Position numbers and translations under genes: made by a program. From positions 62,001-126,000 of the forward strand of contig JAMQCK010000047.1 of the NCBI GenBank assembly GCA_024196135.1: a stretch of DNA of 64,000 nt, in the 5' to 3' direction. The stretch comes from Pleurotus ostreatus/Saccharomyces cerevisiae fusant. Taxonomy: Eukaryota > Opisthokonta. The stretch's first letter is position 1; every line of letters begins with the position of its first letter. Positions 1 through 11,900 of this stretch are shown in pieces. The notes under the pieces were generated by a model. The model searched no databases and was not told the origin of the DNA. It worked only from the letters and a program-made list of their open reading frames with translations.

Positions 1-1145
1 GTCGGGCCGTATTGCGCTCGAGGCGGGCATTCGCCACATCGACACCGCGCAGGGGTACAAGAACGAGGATGCGACGGGTGAGGTTGTGAAAGGCTCTAAC
101 CTCAAGAAGGACGATGTCTTCGTCACGACTAAGCGTGCGTACCCATCCAGCTTGCATGTTCCCCAAGCTGACTTAGGATCAGTGTCTGGTCGCGCGGACG
201 ATAAGACCCAGCAGGGTACTCCTGAGTACGTCCACGGCGTCAACGACATCCGCACCGTGGTCAAGGGATCCATCGATCGCCTTGGTTTCATCCCGGACCT
301 CTTCCTCATCCACAACCCCAACGTCGTCGCCCGCTCCGATCTCAAGGCGACCTGGGGCATCCTTGAGGACCTCAAGGACTCTGGCGAGCTCAAGGACATC
401 GGTGTCAGCAACTTCCGCCCTCAGGATCTCGAAATCATCTTGGAGGGCGCGCGCCACAAGCCGGTGGTGAACCAGGTATGCGTCTTCGACCGATGGTGAA
501 GAGAAATATACTCATCACGCAAAAGCTTGAGTACCACCCATACGTACTTGCGCATCTCCAGCCCGTTCTCGACATCCAGGCGAAGCATGGCATCCTCACC
601 GAGGCCTACGGCCCATTGACGCCTCTGCTCCGCCACCCGACGGGCGGCCCCCTGAAGCCCGTGCTCCAGCGCATTGCTCAGCGTATCTCTGCTGATAACA
701 AGGTGAGTAATCTCAGCCCCGTACCTCGAATTTTCCCACTCTACGCATACGACTCCCTACCTCCTCCGATTCGGAGCTGACCCATCCCTCCCCGTCTCCA
801 GTCCCTCACCACTCCCATCGATGCCGTCACCGTCCTCCTCCTCTGGACTCGCGCGTCCGGCGCCGTCGCAGTCACCGCCTCGGGCAACCCCGACCGCATC
901 CGCGGCCTCGCCGCCATCGCGCACCTCCCGGGCGACCTTCTCAAGCCTGAGGAGGTTGAGGAGATCACGCGCGTGGGCAAGACCGTGCACTACAGGCATT
1001 ATGTGAGTATCGTATCATATTTCTTGGGTGTGGCGCTCTCGGCTAGAGAACGCGTTCTTGCTGGACTTGGTGCTGACGCCTTCCTTAGCGCGAGCATATG
1101 ACGGTCGACTTCCCCGCGCCTTCGCTGCCCGATGGCACCAACTGA
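1..1145 (+). CDS. Aldo/keto reductase, 5' end outside window
   Basis: NADPH-dependent aldo/keto reductase, reducing carbonyl compounds in the cytosol; the substrate is not predictable. The visible exons are 1-134, 183-475, 526-702, 802-1002 and 1089-1145, all joined by GT-AG introns that keep frame. The reading frame is open at the window edge, so the start is missing. Family signs are the DTAxGY block near the left edge, carrying the active-site Asp and Tyr, then LxLIHNP, a GVSNF block before the intron at 476, and NQ-LEYHPY across that intron. The C-terminal part is short and ends in PDGTN. The next gene on the right is more than 4 kb away, so no partner can be inferred. Confidence 0.85.
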
Positions 1146-4100
1146 GGCTGAAGCGCCGTACTCAATCGAGCGCATCAACGAGGCCAGGAAGGAAGAAGGG
1201 GCCGGAAAAGTGAACTTAAAAATGTAAGATCCCAAAGAAGAAGGAATGTACTTATGCGATATGTAAATGAGTCTCGCGATTGGATTCACTGCTTTGCGAG
1301 AGCTTACATGATCACAACAAGAAGAACAATCGAGTCTCTCACAGACCTACAAGGGATGCGCTCGCGGGCAAGAGGGAGGGCATGAAGGGCGTCAAGGGTA
1401 CAGACCACGGTTTGCGCAACGATGACACCAGGGGTGATATGTAGCTGTCCAGAAGCGAAGTGATGGACCTTGGTAAGCGGGCTTTTCAGAGACAATGGCC
1501 ATATTGATTCATCGGGTACAAGTTTGCATAAATGGCTGGCAAGGAAATCGTACAAAGGGGAAAAGCTAAGCGAGGGTCTCGACCCATGGGTAGTAGGCTC
1601 GACGAAAGAACTCGGTCAGAGAGAACCAAACCTGGATGAATTCAAAATCACGAGAATATAGCGTAAGCGAAGGGTGAGGACGCTGCACAAACAAGGTCGT
1701 CACTAACCAGATCGCAGGGACGCGTCGCATCGTAGGCGAATGGAAGGGCGTCGTCAACGGAGTCGCAAAGAACCCGCGCGAAAGGAGCCGCAGGGACGCA
1801 GCACGGAAGGAATCGCAGGGACGCAGCAGCGCAAGCGAGAAAAGTCAGCCCAGAAGCGCGAGAATCCCCAGACAAAGCCCGCTCTTCCTCCGCACGAAAT
1901 AGGCTCAGATACTTCCGCGGGACTAGTGGGCTGCCCCATTAGGCAACGGCCGTCTCGGTTGGAGCCTGCGTCTTGGCGCGAGCTGAGGTTAGCTGGCAAA
2001 CTGCGCGAAGGTGAGTACGGGCCATAGCAAGGGTGAGCTTCTGTTGCGAGCGAGTATGGGTGGGTGGCGCCAGTATTCCAGCTCTGGTGGCGATACCAGC
2101 ACAAGGGTGCTTGAGTCAAAGATCGAGTTAGGCGCCTGCGAATTGAACAATCGAGAACCGGGTAACGCGATTAGCTTGACCCTGCGAACGGCTTAGCGAG
2201 ATGCGCCGCAGCCAGGATCAGACTTCGCGGGTGTCTGGAGGTGGAACAAAAGCCCGCTCTCAGGTCTGTGCGACAGTCAACGAAGACGCTACAGTCGAAG
2301 CCAAGTCGCAGCCGAAGGACGCAAAGTTGCCGCAAGATAGACGCAAAGTCGCGGCCCTGTGCGCGCACAAGCCGGCGAGGACTGGGTGTGGCGCTCAAAC
2401 ACGCCCGCAGGTGAAGGCAGGGATAGGAGTCCACACTGCACAATAGGACCCTGAGGGTGTACTTTTTCGGAGTTGGAGGGTAAACTTCAGAGTGCAGGGG
2501 GTGGAAGAGGGAACGGAAAGGCGGGACAAGGCCGAGGAAGCCACGGGCCGTCAGCAGAGCAAAGTTCGTCATCGTCGGTTGGCGGGGCTGTCGTGCAGGT
2601 ATAATCAAAGGATTGCAGCACGAGTGACGAGATGCAGAAGGAAAGCCGCGTTGAGGCAACGGTTGGGAGAGCTCGAGATTCGAGAGGGGTCGTTGCAGCC
2701 GCTGACCATGTCGCTTAGCGTCGCCATGGGTGGTAGGCTGGCTGTGCGTCCAGCTGACCCGTGCCCCGAAGTTCCATTTTGTCGTCAAGGCGATATAATT
2801 GCGCATAATGAAGCCTGCTGGCGGACGGACGGATAGGCATTGGATACGCATATGAGCGGACGCAAAATGCAGTGCAACCACTGCGCCTCGACGCAGCAGC
2901 AGATGGATTTCCACCCTCGAAAGTTCAACAATGCGAATATGGCAGGTGGGGAGACGGGATCTGGTGCCTAGCGCCCGGGCTTCGGGGGCAGTACGCGCTT
3001 ACATCGAATTAGCGAGGGAGAGACTAGCCGGGGAATTTGAAGGCAGAGGTGAACTCTATCGAGGGTGTCTCAGGGCCTGTGCTCGTCATGGCCTGCGGTC
3101 CGGAGGTGCGCACGGGCATCGTTTCATGCGTATGCGCCGTTGCGCGCCAAGCGGGTTGGCGTGCCCTAGAGCATGTGAGCGAGCGCGTCTTCCGTCCTTA
3201 CCGTGTATCGGCGTGGGCGACGAAGAGCCAGCTTCACGAGATCTGTTCAGGGAGGAGGACGCCGAGAGGAGCGGCGGGCGTGGGAGGGCGTGATAGATTG
3301 TCGGGGCACCCTTGCTCGATGTTCCTCTGATGCGAGGACAAGGTTTACGCCGAAGTGCAGTCCGATTGCGTGTTGGGTGAGACTCATAGCACGCGTTGGA
3401 GAAGGGAGGCCCCGGTGCTCAGTGTTCCCCGTTTTAGCCGAGCGCGAGTCCATCAGAGTGAGGCGCAGGGAGCAGCGCAAGGCAGGAGGTCGTCGTGAAC
3501 GTGCCCAGCGGCGAGGAGAGAGCACCTGTACGCCGTCCGACACGCGCGTGAGCCTCTGCGGTCGGGCGGCGCGCCCGACGTGATCGTGTCGAGTCAGAAG
3601 AGGCGAAAACAGGAGCGCTGGGGCTCGAGGTGATCTGTGAGGAGAGACGAAGCGTCACTGGGTGCATCATATCGCAGACGGAGTCGCAGGAGAAGTCTGG
3701 CCACAGAAAGAAGATCAGGACACCCCGGCGCGTCTGGTGAGATTGGAGCCGGAAAAGGTAGGGCTGGCGCGAACCTGTGCGTTGCGTTGCGTACGGCCGT
3801 CTTGTGCGTCTGGAGGGAGAGAGTTCAGAAGCCTGAAGTCTTGTGACGAGCCGGACATCAAGGTACCCCGCCAGATAAGCAGTTCCGAGGAGGCCTTTCA
3901 AGCACCGAGCTCGGACGATACAGAAGGTGCCCTCCAATTTCGCTGGCTATGAGTGGGAATACGCCCATACAGTCGCGCAAATGACCTCGAACGAGACCCG
4001 GAGAATGAGACGATCCGGGAGAGTCGAAACTTGGGCAATCACGGGACGTCTTGCGGTCATTCATGCAATCGAAGAACGAGAAGTAGCGGCCATCAGTTGA

Positions 4101-4900
4101 AAGCCGGAGATTGAGAAGTCGAGAAGATCATACAGAGTCCGGTTCAGAGTTGCAAGTCGCGCGCAGATCGACGCAGGATGGGAAAGGAAAGCGACATGGC
4201 GATGGCGTTGCTGCAGAAACCTTGCTCATGGCGGTCGGTGCCATGGAGTCTCTAAAGAGGGTACGCGGCGCAGTAGGAAGTACATGCGCATCGCTTGTGG
4301 CTATAAGCAAATTGCCAATTTTTAGTGCGTCAAGTTCAACTGCCTGAAGCGGAACGAAGGACCCGACTCAGTTCAGCGGCGCGCAATATAACGGCGAGCC
4401 TCGATATGTATGCAGGGTTCCGGGAGCTCGAGGAGCTTCGTCCGAGGCCAGATGAATCCGCTCGAAGGGAAGACGCGGGCCAAGTGCGCGCAGAACGAGC
4501 AGAGAAGCCGGCACCCGATTCAGAATCACACCGTCGCCAAGGCCATGCGATACGCGGGCTTCGCAAAGGGCTCCTTGCAGAGGCAGCGCGCAAAGAGACG
4601 TGTTCCCTGCGCGGGCTGGCCGGCCTTGTGCGCGCGTGTTGCGGGGCAAAGAGCGTCGGGCGCAAGCATTCCTCGACAACCCTGAGGGCCGGCGGGACGA
4701 GATGGAGGCAAATTGCGTGCCACGTGCGGCGCGATCACGCGAAGCCGCCCGGGAAATTAATTTTGATGCCGGCATTCACGCCCGGGAATCTGGTTCCACG
4801 GATTTACTACATTTACCACGCCGCGCTCGCGGGCTTCTGCGTGGCGGGAAACCCCAACTTTTCCTGCCCTTGCTCTCGACCGTCATCCGGTTCGCGGCGG
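1146..4900. other. Gene-poor stretch of about 3.75 kb
   Basis: No recognisable gene, RNA or transposon was found here. Open frames exist (for example minus 2171-2914 and minus 3434-3937). Their translations are low-complexity, rich in Arg, Ser and Cys, and match no family I know. The plus strand is noticeably purine-rich between about 1700 and 4700. Small direct repeats of the type CGCAGGGACGCAGCA occur near 1790 and 1815, with a shorter related copy near 1713. It may hold the 3' UTR of the reductase, a long upstream region of the PUF gene, a non-coding transcript or a decayed gene. Confidence 0.5.
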
Positions 4901-4917
4901 CCCCGTGTACATTCCCT

Positions 4918-5179
4918 CCTTATATACGCCTACCCTCCCCGTCTCCCTCCTCTTCGTGAGTCGCGTTTCTCCCCAGACCGCGCCTCGCATCCCTTTGCGC
5001 AGCGTGCTAGCCGACACACCGTCTGCGCTTTGTACAAACGGCCTTTGACGCGTATTCCTTTCTTCGTCAGGCTCAAATACATACTCGTAGTGTCCCTAAT
5101 TCTTCACCAACGGTGCGTCCTCCTCCCCTCCTCACCGTCGCACCACTCACCCCGTTGCCCAGTTCTAATTCGTCTGCGT
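4918..5179 (+). promoter_or_regulatory. Core promoter and 5' UTR of the PUF gene
   Basis: A TATA-like TTATATA lies at 4920-4926. It is followed by a C/T-rich tract (about 4928-4955) of the kind that marks transcription starts in basidiomycetes. A GTGCGT...TTGCCCAG segment at 5113-5162 has the size and signals of a 5' UTR intron just before the ATG at 5180. Inferred from sequence signals only. Confidence 0.5.
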
Positions 5180-8146
5180 ATGTCTGCGGACGCCTCTCGC
5201 AAAGTCTCAGGATCCTCGCCTCAGAACGTGCGTGCACTGCCCCCTCCTGTCCCTCCACACCCTCACACCGCCCTGCAGTCCCACCGCACCCTTCCCTCTA
5301 CTTCCTCAGCCAACATCCTTGGAGCAGCAATGGGCAACCCCAACAGCGGTTTCAAGACCCTCAACTCTGGTTGGCCCGTGCGTACTCCCGCTTCCCTCCG
5401 ACCCCTCGTGTCCCTGTCGCGTAATTGCTCACGCATGCTTCCATCAGGTGTGGGGCAACAACCCGACGTCCAAGCGTAATCTTTCTGTCTCCTCGGCTAC
5501 GAGCTTGACAGACCAGTCGAGCTCGACCGCGCGCTCCGAGAGCTGGACGTCTTCGCGTCCTACCAGCGGCGTTTGGGAAGACGAAAGCACCAGCCCAGCC
5601 AAGAAGGACAACGCGCCTCTGGTACGTCTTGCCTCCTGTCTTACCCTGTCACGCCAACAATAGCTGACGTTCTGCAGGACGCATCCATTTTGCACGCGAG
5701 GCAGAACCCTTCCACGCTGTCTGTAGGTAGAATGGTGCGTGTTCTTACCAGTAAACTCAACCTTTCATTCTGACGCCTCGTGTCCGCAGGATGAACGCCC
5801 TGCCGGTGCCAAGGGCGGGCAGTACTCGCCTCAAGGGTACGACAACGTCAAGGAGAGCGCGACTGGCAAGTACTTATCTACCGGCAGTTTTACTACGATG
5901 CCAACCCCCTCGACAGGCGCCTACGACGGTCTTCCGGGCTCCGGTGTCGACAGTGAGCTCAGCCTCGCGCTCCGCGGTATGGTCGTCGCGGACGAGTACA
6001 ACGGTCAGGGCCGCGCCGCCGGCCCTCCCTCGCCAATTCGGATTCCGCCTCCGATGACCGCGCAGCGTCCCTATGGCGTCTATTCCCCTGCCGATTACGC
6101 CGGGTATTATGCCAATCCCGCGACCAGAGAATCGTACATGGACTATCCGTATGGGTAAGGAGAACGATCTAACAATTCACGCTTCTTCGGGACGCGCTAA
6201 CGATCGCCGCTATGTACTCTAGGTTGCAGAGCGTGCCCCCGAGCCCCATCTCTGACATGCACCGCCAACAAACGGGTCTCTACTATGACTACTCTGGCGG
6301 ACGTGGCAACCAGTTCTACTACCCCATGTACACGCCGCCGACGCCGATGCTGACCCCTACGTCGGCGCCTTCCACGCCGGCCACGTACAGCGACAAGAAG
6401 AGGGAGATGCAGGTGCGCAGCCACTTTTTTTTGCTAGCTCAAACTCAACACTAACGCGTCTATCCAGCTGAACATCCAGCAGGGCCTGGCCTCGCCGGTC
6501 ATGATGCGTTCGACGCCGTCCTCGCCCGTGTACCCACGCTCCATGGACTACGGCAACGGCGTGCCGATGATGATCACGGGCAACAACATGTACTCGCAGC
6601 CGGCGATGTACGCGCCCCTGCGCCACGGGCGTCACCGCAGCATCGCCCTCCGCAGCGCGCTGCTTGACGAGTTCCGCGCGAACAAGGCGAGGAAGTGGGA
6701 GCTCAGGGTGCGTCGCAGTCAGTCGATCGCGATCGTCTCGTGACTGACCGACATGCTCTCAGGATATCTTCGGCTACATCGTCGAGTTCTCTGGCGACCA
6801 GCACGGGTCGCGCTTCATCCAGCAGAAGCTCGAGACGGCGTCGACCGAGGAGAAGCAGATTGTGTTCGACGAGATCGTACCAGACAACGCGCTACAGCTT
6901 ATTCAGGATGTCTTTGGTAATTACGTGCGTGCTTTTCTTCTGCTTGTCTTCGACCTCGTACTGACCCTTCGTGCAGGTTATTCAGAAGCTATTCGAGCAC
7001 GGTACGCAAGTACAGAAGACCGTGCTCGCCAGCACGATGGAGGGCCACATCCTTCCCCTGTCACTACAAATGTACGGTTGCAGAGTTGTGCAAAAGGTGC
7101 GTCGTGCTCGCTGGCCCGCGCCACAAGAATGGTGGCTCACGCGCCACGCCAGGCTATCGAGTGTATTCTACCGGAGCAGCAGGGCGCGTTCGTTCGCGAG
7201 CTCGAGGCGCACGTGCTCAAGTGTGTGAAGGACGCCAACGGTAATCACGTCAGTATAGTTTGCCTTGTAGTCGTGGGCCGTGCTGACGATGGCTTCCATA
7301 GGTTATCCAAAAACTAATCGAGCGTGTGCCGGCGGATCGGCTGCAGTTCGTGTCGACGTTCCGCGGCAACGTTTACGACTTGTCGACGCACCCCTACGGG
7401 TGCCGCGTGCTCCAGCGCTCTCTGGAGCACCTCCCGCACGACATGACCTACCCGCTCATGGATGAGCTGCACAAGTATGTGCTCAACCTGGCCCAGGACC
7501 AGTTCGGCGTACGTCTCCCGCGTTTTATATGAAGTCGTCTCGTACTGACAGAGTCACAGAACTACGTCGTCCAATTCGTCATCGAGCACGGCTCTCCGAC
7601 CGACAAGGCTCTGGTGCTCAACCAGATGCGCGGTCAGATCCTGGCTCTCGCGCGCCACAAGTTCGCGTCGAACGTCTGCGAGAAGGCCCTGGTCTTCGCG
7701 GACTCGGAGACGCGTGCGCACCTCATCGACGAGATCATGATGCCGACTGCCGACGGCGTCAGCCCGCTGGTCATCATGATGAAGGACCAGTTTGCGAGTA
7801 GGTGTCTTGCGAATGAGTTTTTTCGCGAATGTTCTGACCACCTTTCGCAGACTACGTCCTTCAGCGTGCCCTTGCGACCGCGGAGGGCGAGCAGAAGGAG
7901 ATGCTTATCGCCAAGGTGAAGCCGCATATCGCCAACATGCGCCGCTACTCCAGCGCGTACAGCAAGCACCTCGTTGCTGGTGAGTATAGTCTTACCTTCT
8001 CTTCGGGCTGAGCTGACCGCTCGGCAGTCGAGCGTCTCTTGAACAAGCAGGAGGCCGCCGTCTCCGGGTCTAACATGCAAAATGCGGCTCGCCCTGTCGA
8101 TCCCCGTCAGGCGCACGATTCGTTAACTACTATACCCGAGCTTTAA
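5180..8146 (+). CDS. Pumilio/PUF-family RNA-binding protein
   Basis: Sequence-specific mRNA-binding repressor or stability factor of the Pumilio/Puf3 type. Fourteen exons: 5180-5227, 5279-5377, 5448-5621, 5678-5734, 5790-6154, 6223-6412, 6468-6707, 6763-6924, 6977-7096, 7153-7248, 7302-7508, 7560-7797, 7851-7979, 8028-8146; 747 residues. The N-terminal half (to about 370) is low-complexity, rich in Ser, Pro, Tyr and Gly. The C-terminal half carries eight PUF repeats whose RNA-contact positions read SR-Q, NY-Q, CR-Q, NH-Q, CR-Q, NY-Q, SN-E, NY-Q. By the established PUF code this is the canonical series that reads UGUANAUA, repeat 7 (S/E) contacting the guanine. Introns separate several of the repeats. 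A short tail ends in IPEL. Confidence 0.95.
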
Positions 8147-8983
8147 TCCTGGTTCATGTTCATAACCACCATCCTTCACGCATATCTTTCGTCTCGTCTC
8201 GATCGCCTCCTTCTGTGCACGTTGTTACTCTATACCGTCCACATTATTTCTGACCGACTCGCTCCTCTCATCATCATGCTGCATCCCGTTCCGCACTTCT
8301 GCTTGACTTTCTCCATACACCTCATTCATCCACTGCATCTTCACCAAGCACGCTAACTTACTGCATTGTCGCATCATTCATTGGATTATACGCGCACGCT
8401 CTCCATATCCTTCTAATGCCGTACATAGTTGTCTTCATGCATGAACAGTCGTACTATACGGGCCACTTCATGATCCCTTTGCTTTCCTGCTAGGCCTCCG
8501 TCTATTGCTACGCACGTTCTTATCGCAGCTACCAGTACGAATATCTTGGTAGTCGGTCCATGCCCGTGCATGCACGAATCTATGGAACCGAATCCATGCG
8601 TCTGTGTACTTTCTGTCTGAGACCGAATTTTTTGCACTGGAAAACCGCCTGAGGGAAGGGCTTCAAAAGACTGGAAGTCCGAAGTTGGCAAAGAGCGTGC
8701 GGACCCATAGGCCATGGCACCCGTGTAAATCAACGCTGTAGCTTCCATTCTCCACGGTGGTCCTCGTATATATCGTAGTGCACTGGCTGTGTACATTGCT
8801 AACTGTGAAAGTCGATATGCGGATGCGTGTATGAACTTGTGCAAAGATAAAAAAGTGAATCATGTGATTGGCAAGATGACGTGTTACCGGTGACGTTCGT
8901 GACAGTGTCACGTCCAAGTCACACCTGAATATCGTCCGCCTCTCGCTCGAAGTTGCCTCATCCCTCTTACATTCCTCGGCGGC
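8147..8983. other. Intergenic: PUF 3' UTR and SEC16 promoter
   Basis: AT-richer than the flanking genes, without a supported gene. It should contain the PUF 3' UTR and polyadenylation signals on the left. On the right it holds the SEC16 promoter, including an A-rich stretch near 8845. No tRNA or repeat was seen. Confidence 0.5.
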
Positions 8984-11900
8984 ATGGAAGCGGCGGCCTC
9001 ACTGTTTGGCGCCGAAGGTGCAGCGTCCGACCTCTTCTCCAGCCTAGGAGAAGATTCCGCTAACGACGCCAGCAACGCCGACACTGGAGCAGCACCCGCG
9101 GGCGACCTCTTTGGCAATGAACCTGCCAGCGGAGGCGACTTCTTCGATCAGATAGCGAGCGGGAACAACAGCGGGACTTCCCAGGAGGGCGGAAACGCAG
9201 TGGGGAACGGGCAGGACTCAGCGAGTCAGCAAGGTTACGCGACGTCAGCTGCCGCGCAGACTCCGCAAGTCAACGGTACACCAGCGACATACGGCCAGCA
9301 AGGGTACTACGATGCGCAGCATCAATGGCAACCTGGAGGACAGCAGCAGTCGGAGAACACCCACAGAGGTGCGCTAGTGCGACCCCGATCTGGTCACTGA
9401 CAGCTAATTTATCCATCCCAGCAGCGGACACGTACGCCCCCTCCACGATGGTATACGGCTACGAGAAGTACTCCAAACCAGCGTCGACAGGCGCGACGAC
9501 GTCTTACGATCCTTACCGACCTCCCACGCAACCGGCCCAGAACACGTACCAGAGCCCATCCATCACGTCTTCGCAAATGGAGAACGACCCATATGCACCA
9601 CCCGCCTCAGCCTTCCAGTCTCCGGCGGCCCCGCAATATAATTCCTACACCCCAAGTGTAGGCACGACTGCATCCCCGTATGCCACGTACAGCGGAAGTA
9701 CTGCATCCCCATATGCGACTCAGAACGCTACGGCTTCTCCGTATACACCATACGCGACATACTCTGGCGCGACATCACCGTACATAACCCCGGCAGCAGA
9801 GACCCCTGCGCCTCCGCCCTCGCAGCCTCCTGTAAGGCCCAAATTGGCGAATGCGTACGATCCACCGATCCCAACCGTCTCCAAGCGGAAGTCAACAACC
9901 CAACTGGCTCCCGCGGCTTCGGTGTACGGTGCATACCCGAGTCCCGCAATGTATGGGTCTTTCCAGCAGCAACAGCAGCAGCCGGTGCAGCCTGCTCCCC
10001 CTCCGCCCCGCAAGGTGTCTACGCCATCTGCTCCGCCTCGGCCGCCTAGCACCTCTCGCTTTGCCAGCCCACCTCCACCTCGCCCGACTAGTTCGAATCA
10101 TGTCGTTGGACTGCCCCCTCCTTCGCGTCCAACTAGCACATCGCAATACTCAGGCTTACCTCCGTCAACTTCGTCGCCTTATGCGCCTCCATCACCGGCC
10201 TCATACGCGCCTCCCACGGCTGCAGCACATCCTCCGCCACCTCGGTCGCCCAGTGTCCCGTCGCAATACGCAAGTCCGCATCCTCCCAGGCCTTCCAGCC
10301 AGAATTGGAACCAGCCGTCGTCATATGCACCGACAGCTGGTTCGTATGCACCCTCAGCGCCGGCAGAGTCGTCGTCGTCGTCCGAATTTAAGGGTCCAGC
10401 GTCCGATTACAAGCCTTCAGCATCTACTTCGGACCCGTATGCCCATACGTCGGAGAGTGCTGCGCATGCAGCTGTGCCTTCACAGGAAGCGGCGGCTAGT
10501 GCGTCAGCGCTTGACGCTGCGCTCGATCCTGAGGGCGGCGGATATAGTTATGGGCACGATGAAGCCGATGACCCTGAGGGTGGACAGCACTTCAACAATG
10601 TAGAAGGTGGAGACGACCCAGAAGCAGCTGTATCCCCAGTTCACGCAGGTGCAGATGCGCATGCTACATCGCCGACTTCGGTGCCCCTACCACCCTCGTC
10701 CGCTGGAACTCCGCCGTTGGACAAGGCCGCTTCGCGGTACACGGTGCCAGCATACCCTGAGTTTGCCTACCCATCGCCCCCTACGTCGACGATATCACCA
10801 CCTCCTACCAGACCTTCAGCTGGCCCGCCGCCTCCCAAGTCGAACCGCTCGTCACCTTCTGGGTCTCCAGGATCATCCGTGGACCTTACACAGCGCTACG
10901 GTAGCCCTTCTGTGCCTGAACGAGCTTCCTCGCGCGGCTCCCTGCGTCCAGCGAGCGGGACGGCGAGCCCGTCGGCCAACAGCGTCAGTGCGTATGGGAT
11001 GGCGTACGCGACGCCTGGGGACCGTACGACTTCTCCAGTTACGCATACCACTGCAAGGTCTCCGTACGAGCCTTATGCGCCAGCGTCTGCTCAAGCCGCA
11101 AGCCCGTATGATCCCTACTCGCCTCAAGCGTCGTCGGTCAATCCGCCTGCATCTACTGCACCTCCAGCACCTGCTGCATTTGACCCGTACGCGCCGCCGC
11201 CGAATGGCGCCGCTCCGGCAAGGGTGTCGTCGCCGGGCGCACAGTCCATCTCGTCCATACGGTCCACGACTTCGAGCCGCTATGCACCACCACCAAAGAT
11301 GGCTCCGCCTCCCCGCGGGGCCACGCAACACGAGAGGTCTATGTCCAGCGGCTCGGTGAGGTCTGTGAATTCGTTAAGTCCCGAGGATGCGTACGCGCCG
11401 AATAGGCAAAACCACTATGAGGCGTCCAGTGCCTACGGCAGCAATGGCGCGTCACCGTATGGGTACGCGCCATATGCCTCGAACGATGCTCTGGCTGCTC
11501 CATCAGGCGCGCAGGAGCTCACGGTGAAGCCAACGATCTCACAGTACGCCCCTTCGCCCTCCCTGCTGGGCACAAACGACGTCCTGGGACGCACGGCCTC
11601 GCGCGCTCCCGTCATCAGTTTCGGCTTCGGCGGCAAGCTCGTCTCGTGCTTCCATGGTGGCGACTCACTCAACACGGGCTTCGACGTCGCACTCGCGGCG
11701 CGGAACCAGACCGGCGTCCGCGTGCAGACTCTCACGAAGCTGCTGCCTGAGTCCGCGCTGGATTTCCCAACGTCGGTGTTTCCGGGCCCGCTGATCGGGG
11801 ACCCGGGCGCGACAACGGCGACGAGCTTGGTGAAGACGAGCGCGTCGGTAGCGAAAGCGAAGAAGACGGCGGTGCTCAAGTACTTGACGGATCGGATCGA

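Noticed and set aside
2171..2914. Open frame of 247 codons on the minus strand
   Set aside because: The composition is Arg/Ser/Cys-rich with no domain or family likeness. GC-rich DNA produces many such frames, and there are no supporting splice or promoter signals.
4325..5479. 384-codon plus-strand frame running into the PUF gene
   Set aside because: Its 3' part is the first PUF exons plus retained introns. The upstream part crosses the TATA box, C/T tract and 5' UTR intron, so it is not coding.
9325..10603. Long alternative frames overlapping SEC16 (for example 9851-10603 and 10607-11359)
   Set aside because: They are shadow frames produced by the repetitive Pro/Ser/Tyr-rich exon. Their translations are Arg/Leu-rich and the conserved Sec16 domain lies in the other frame.
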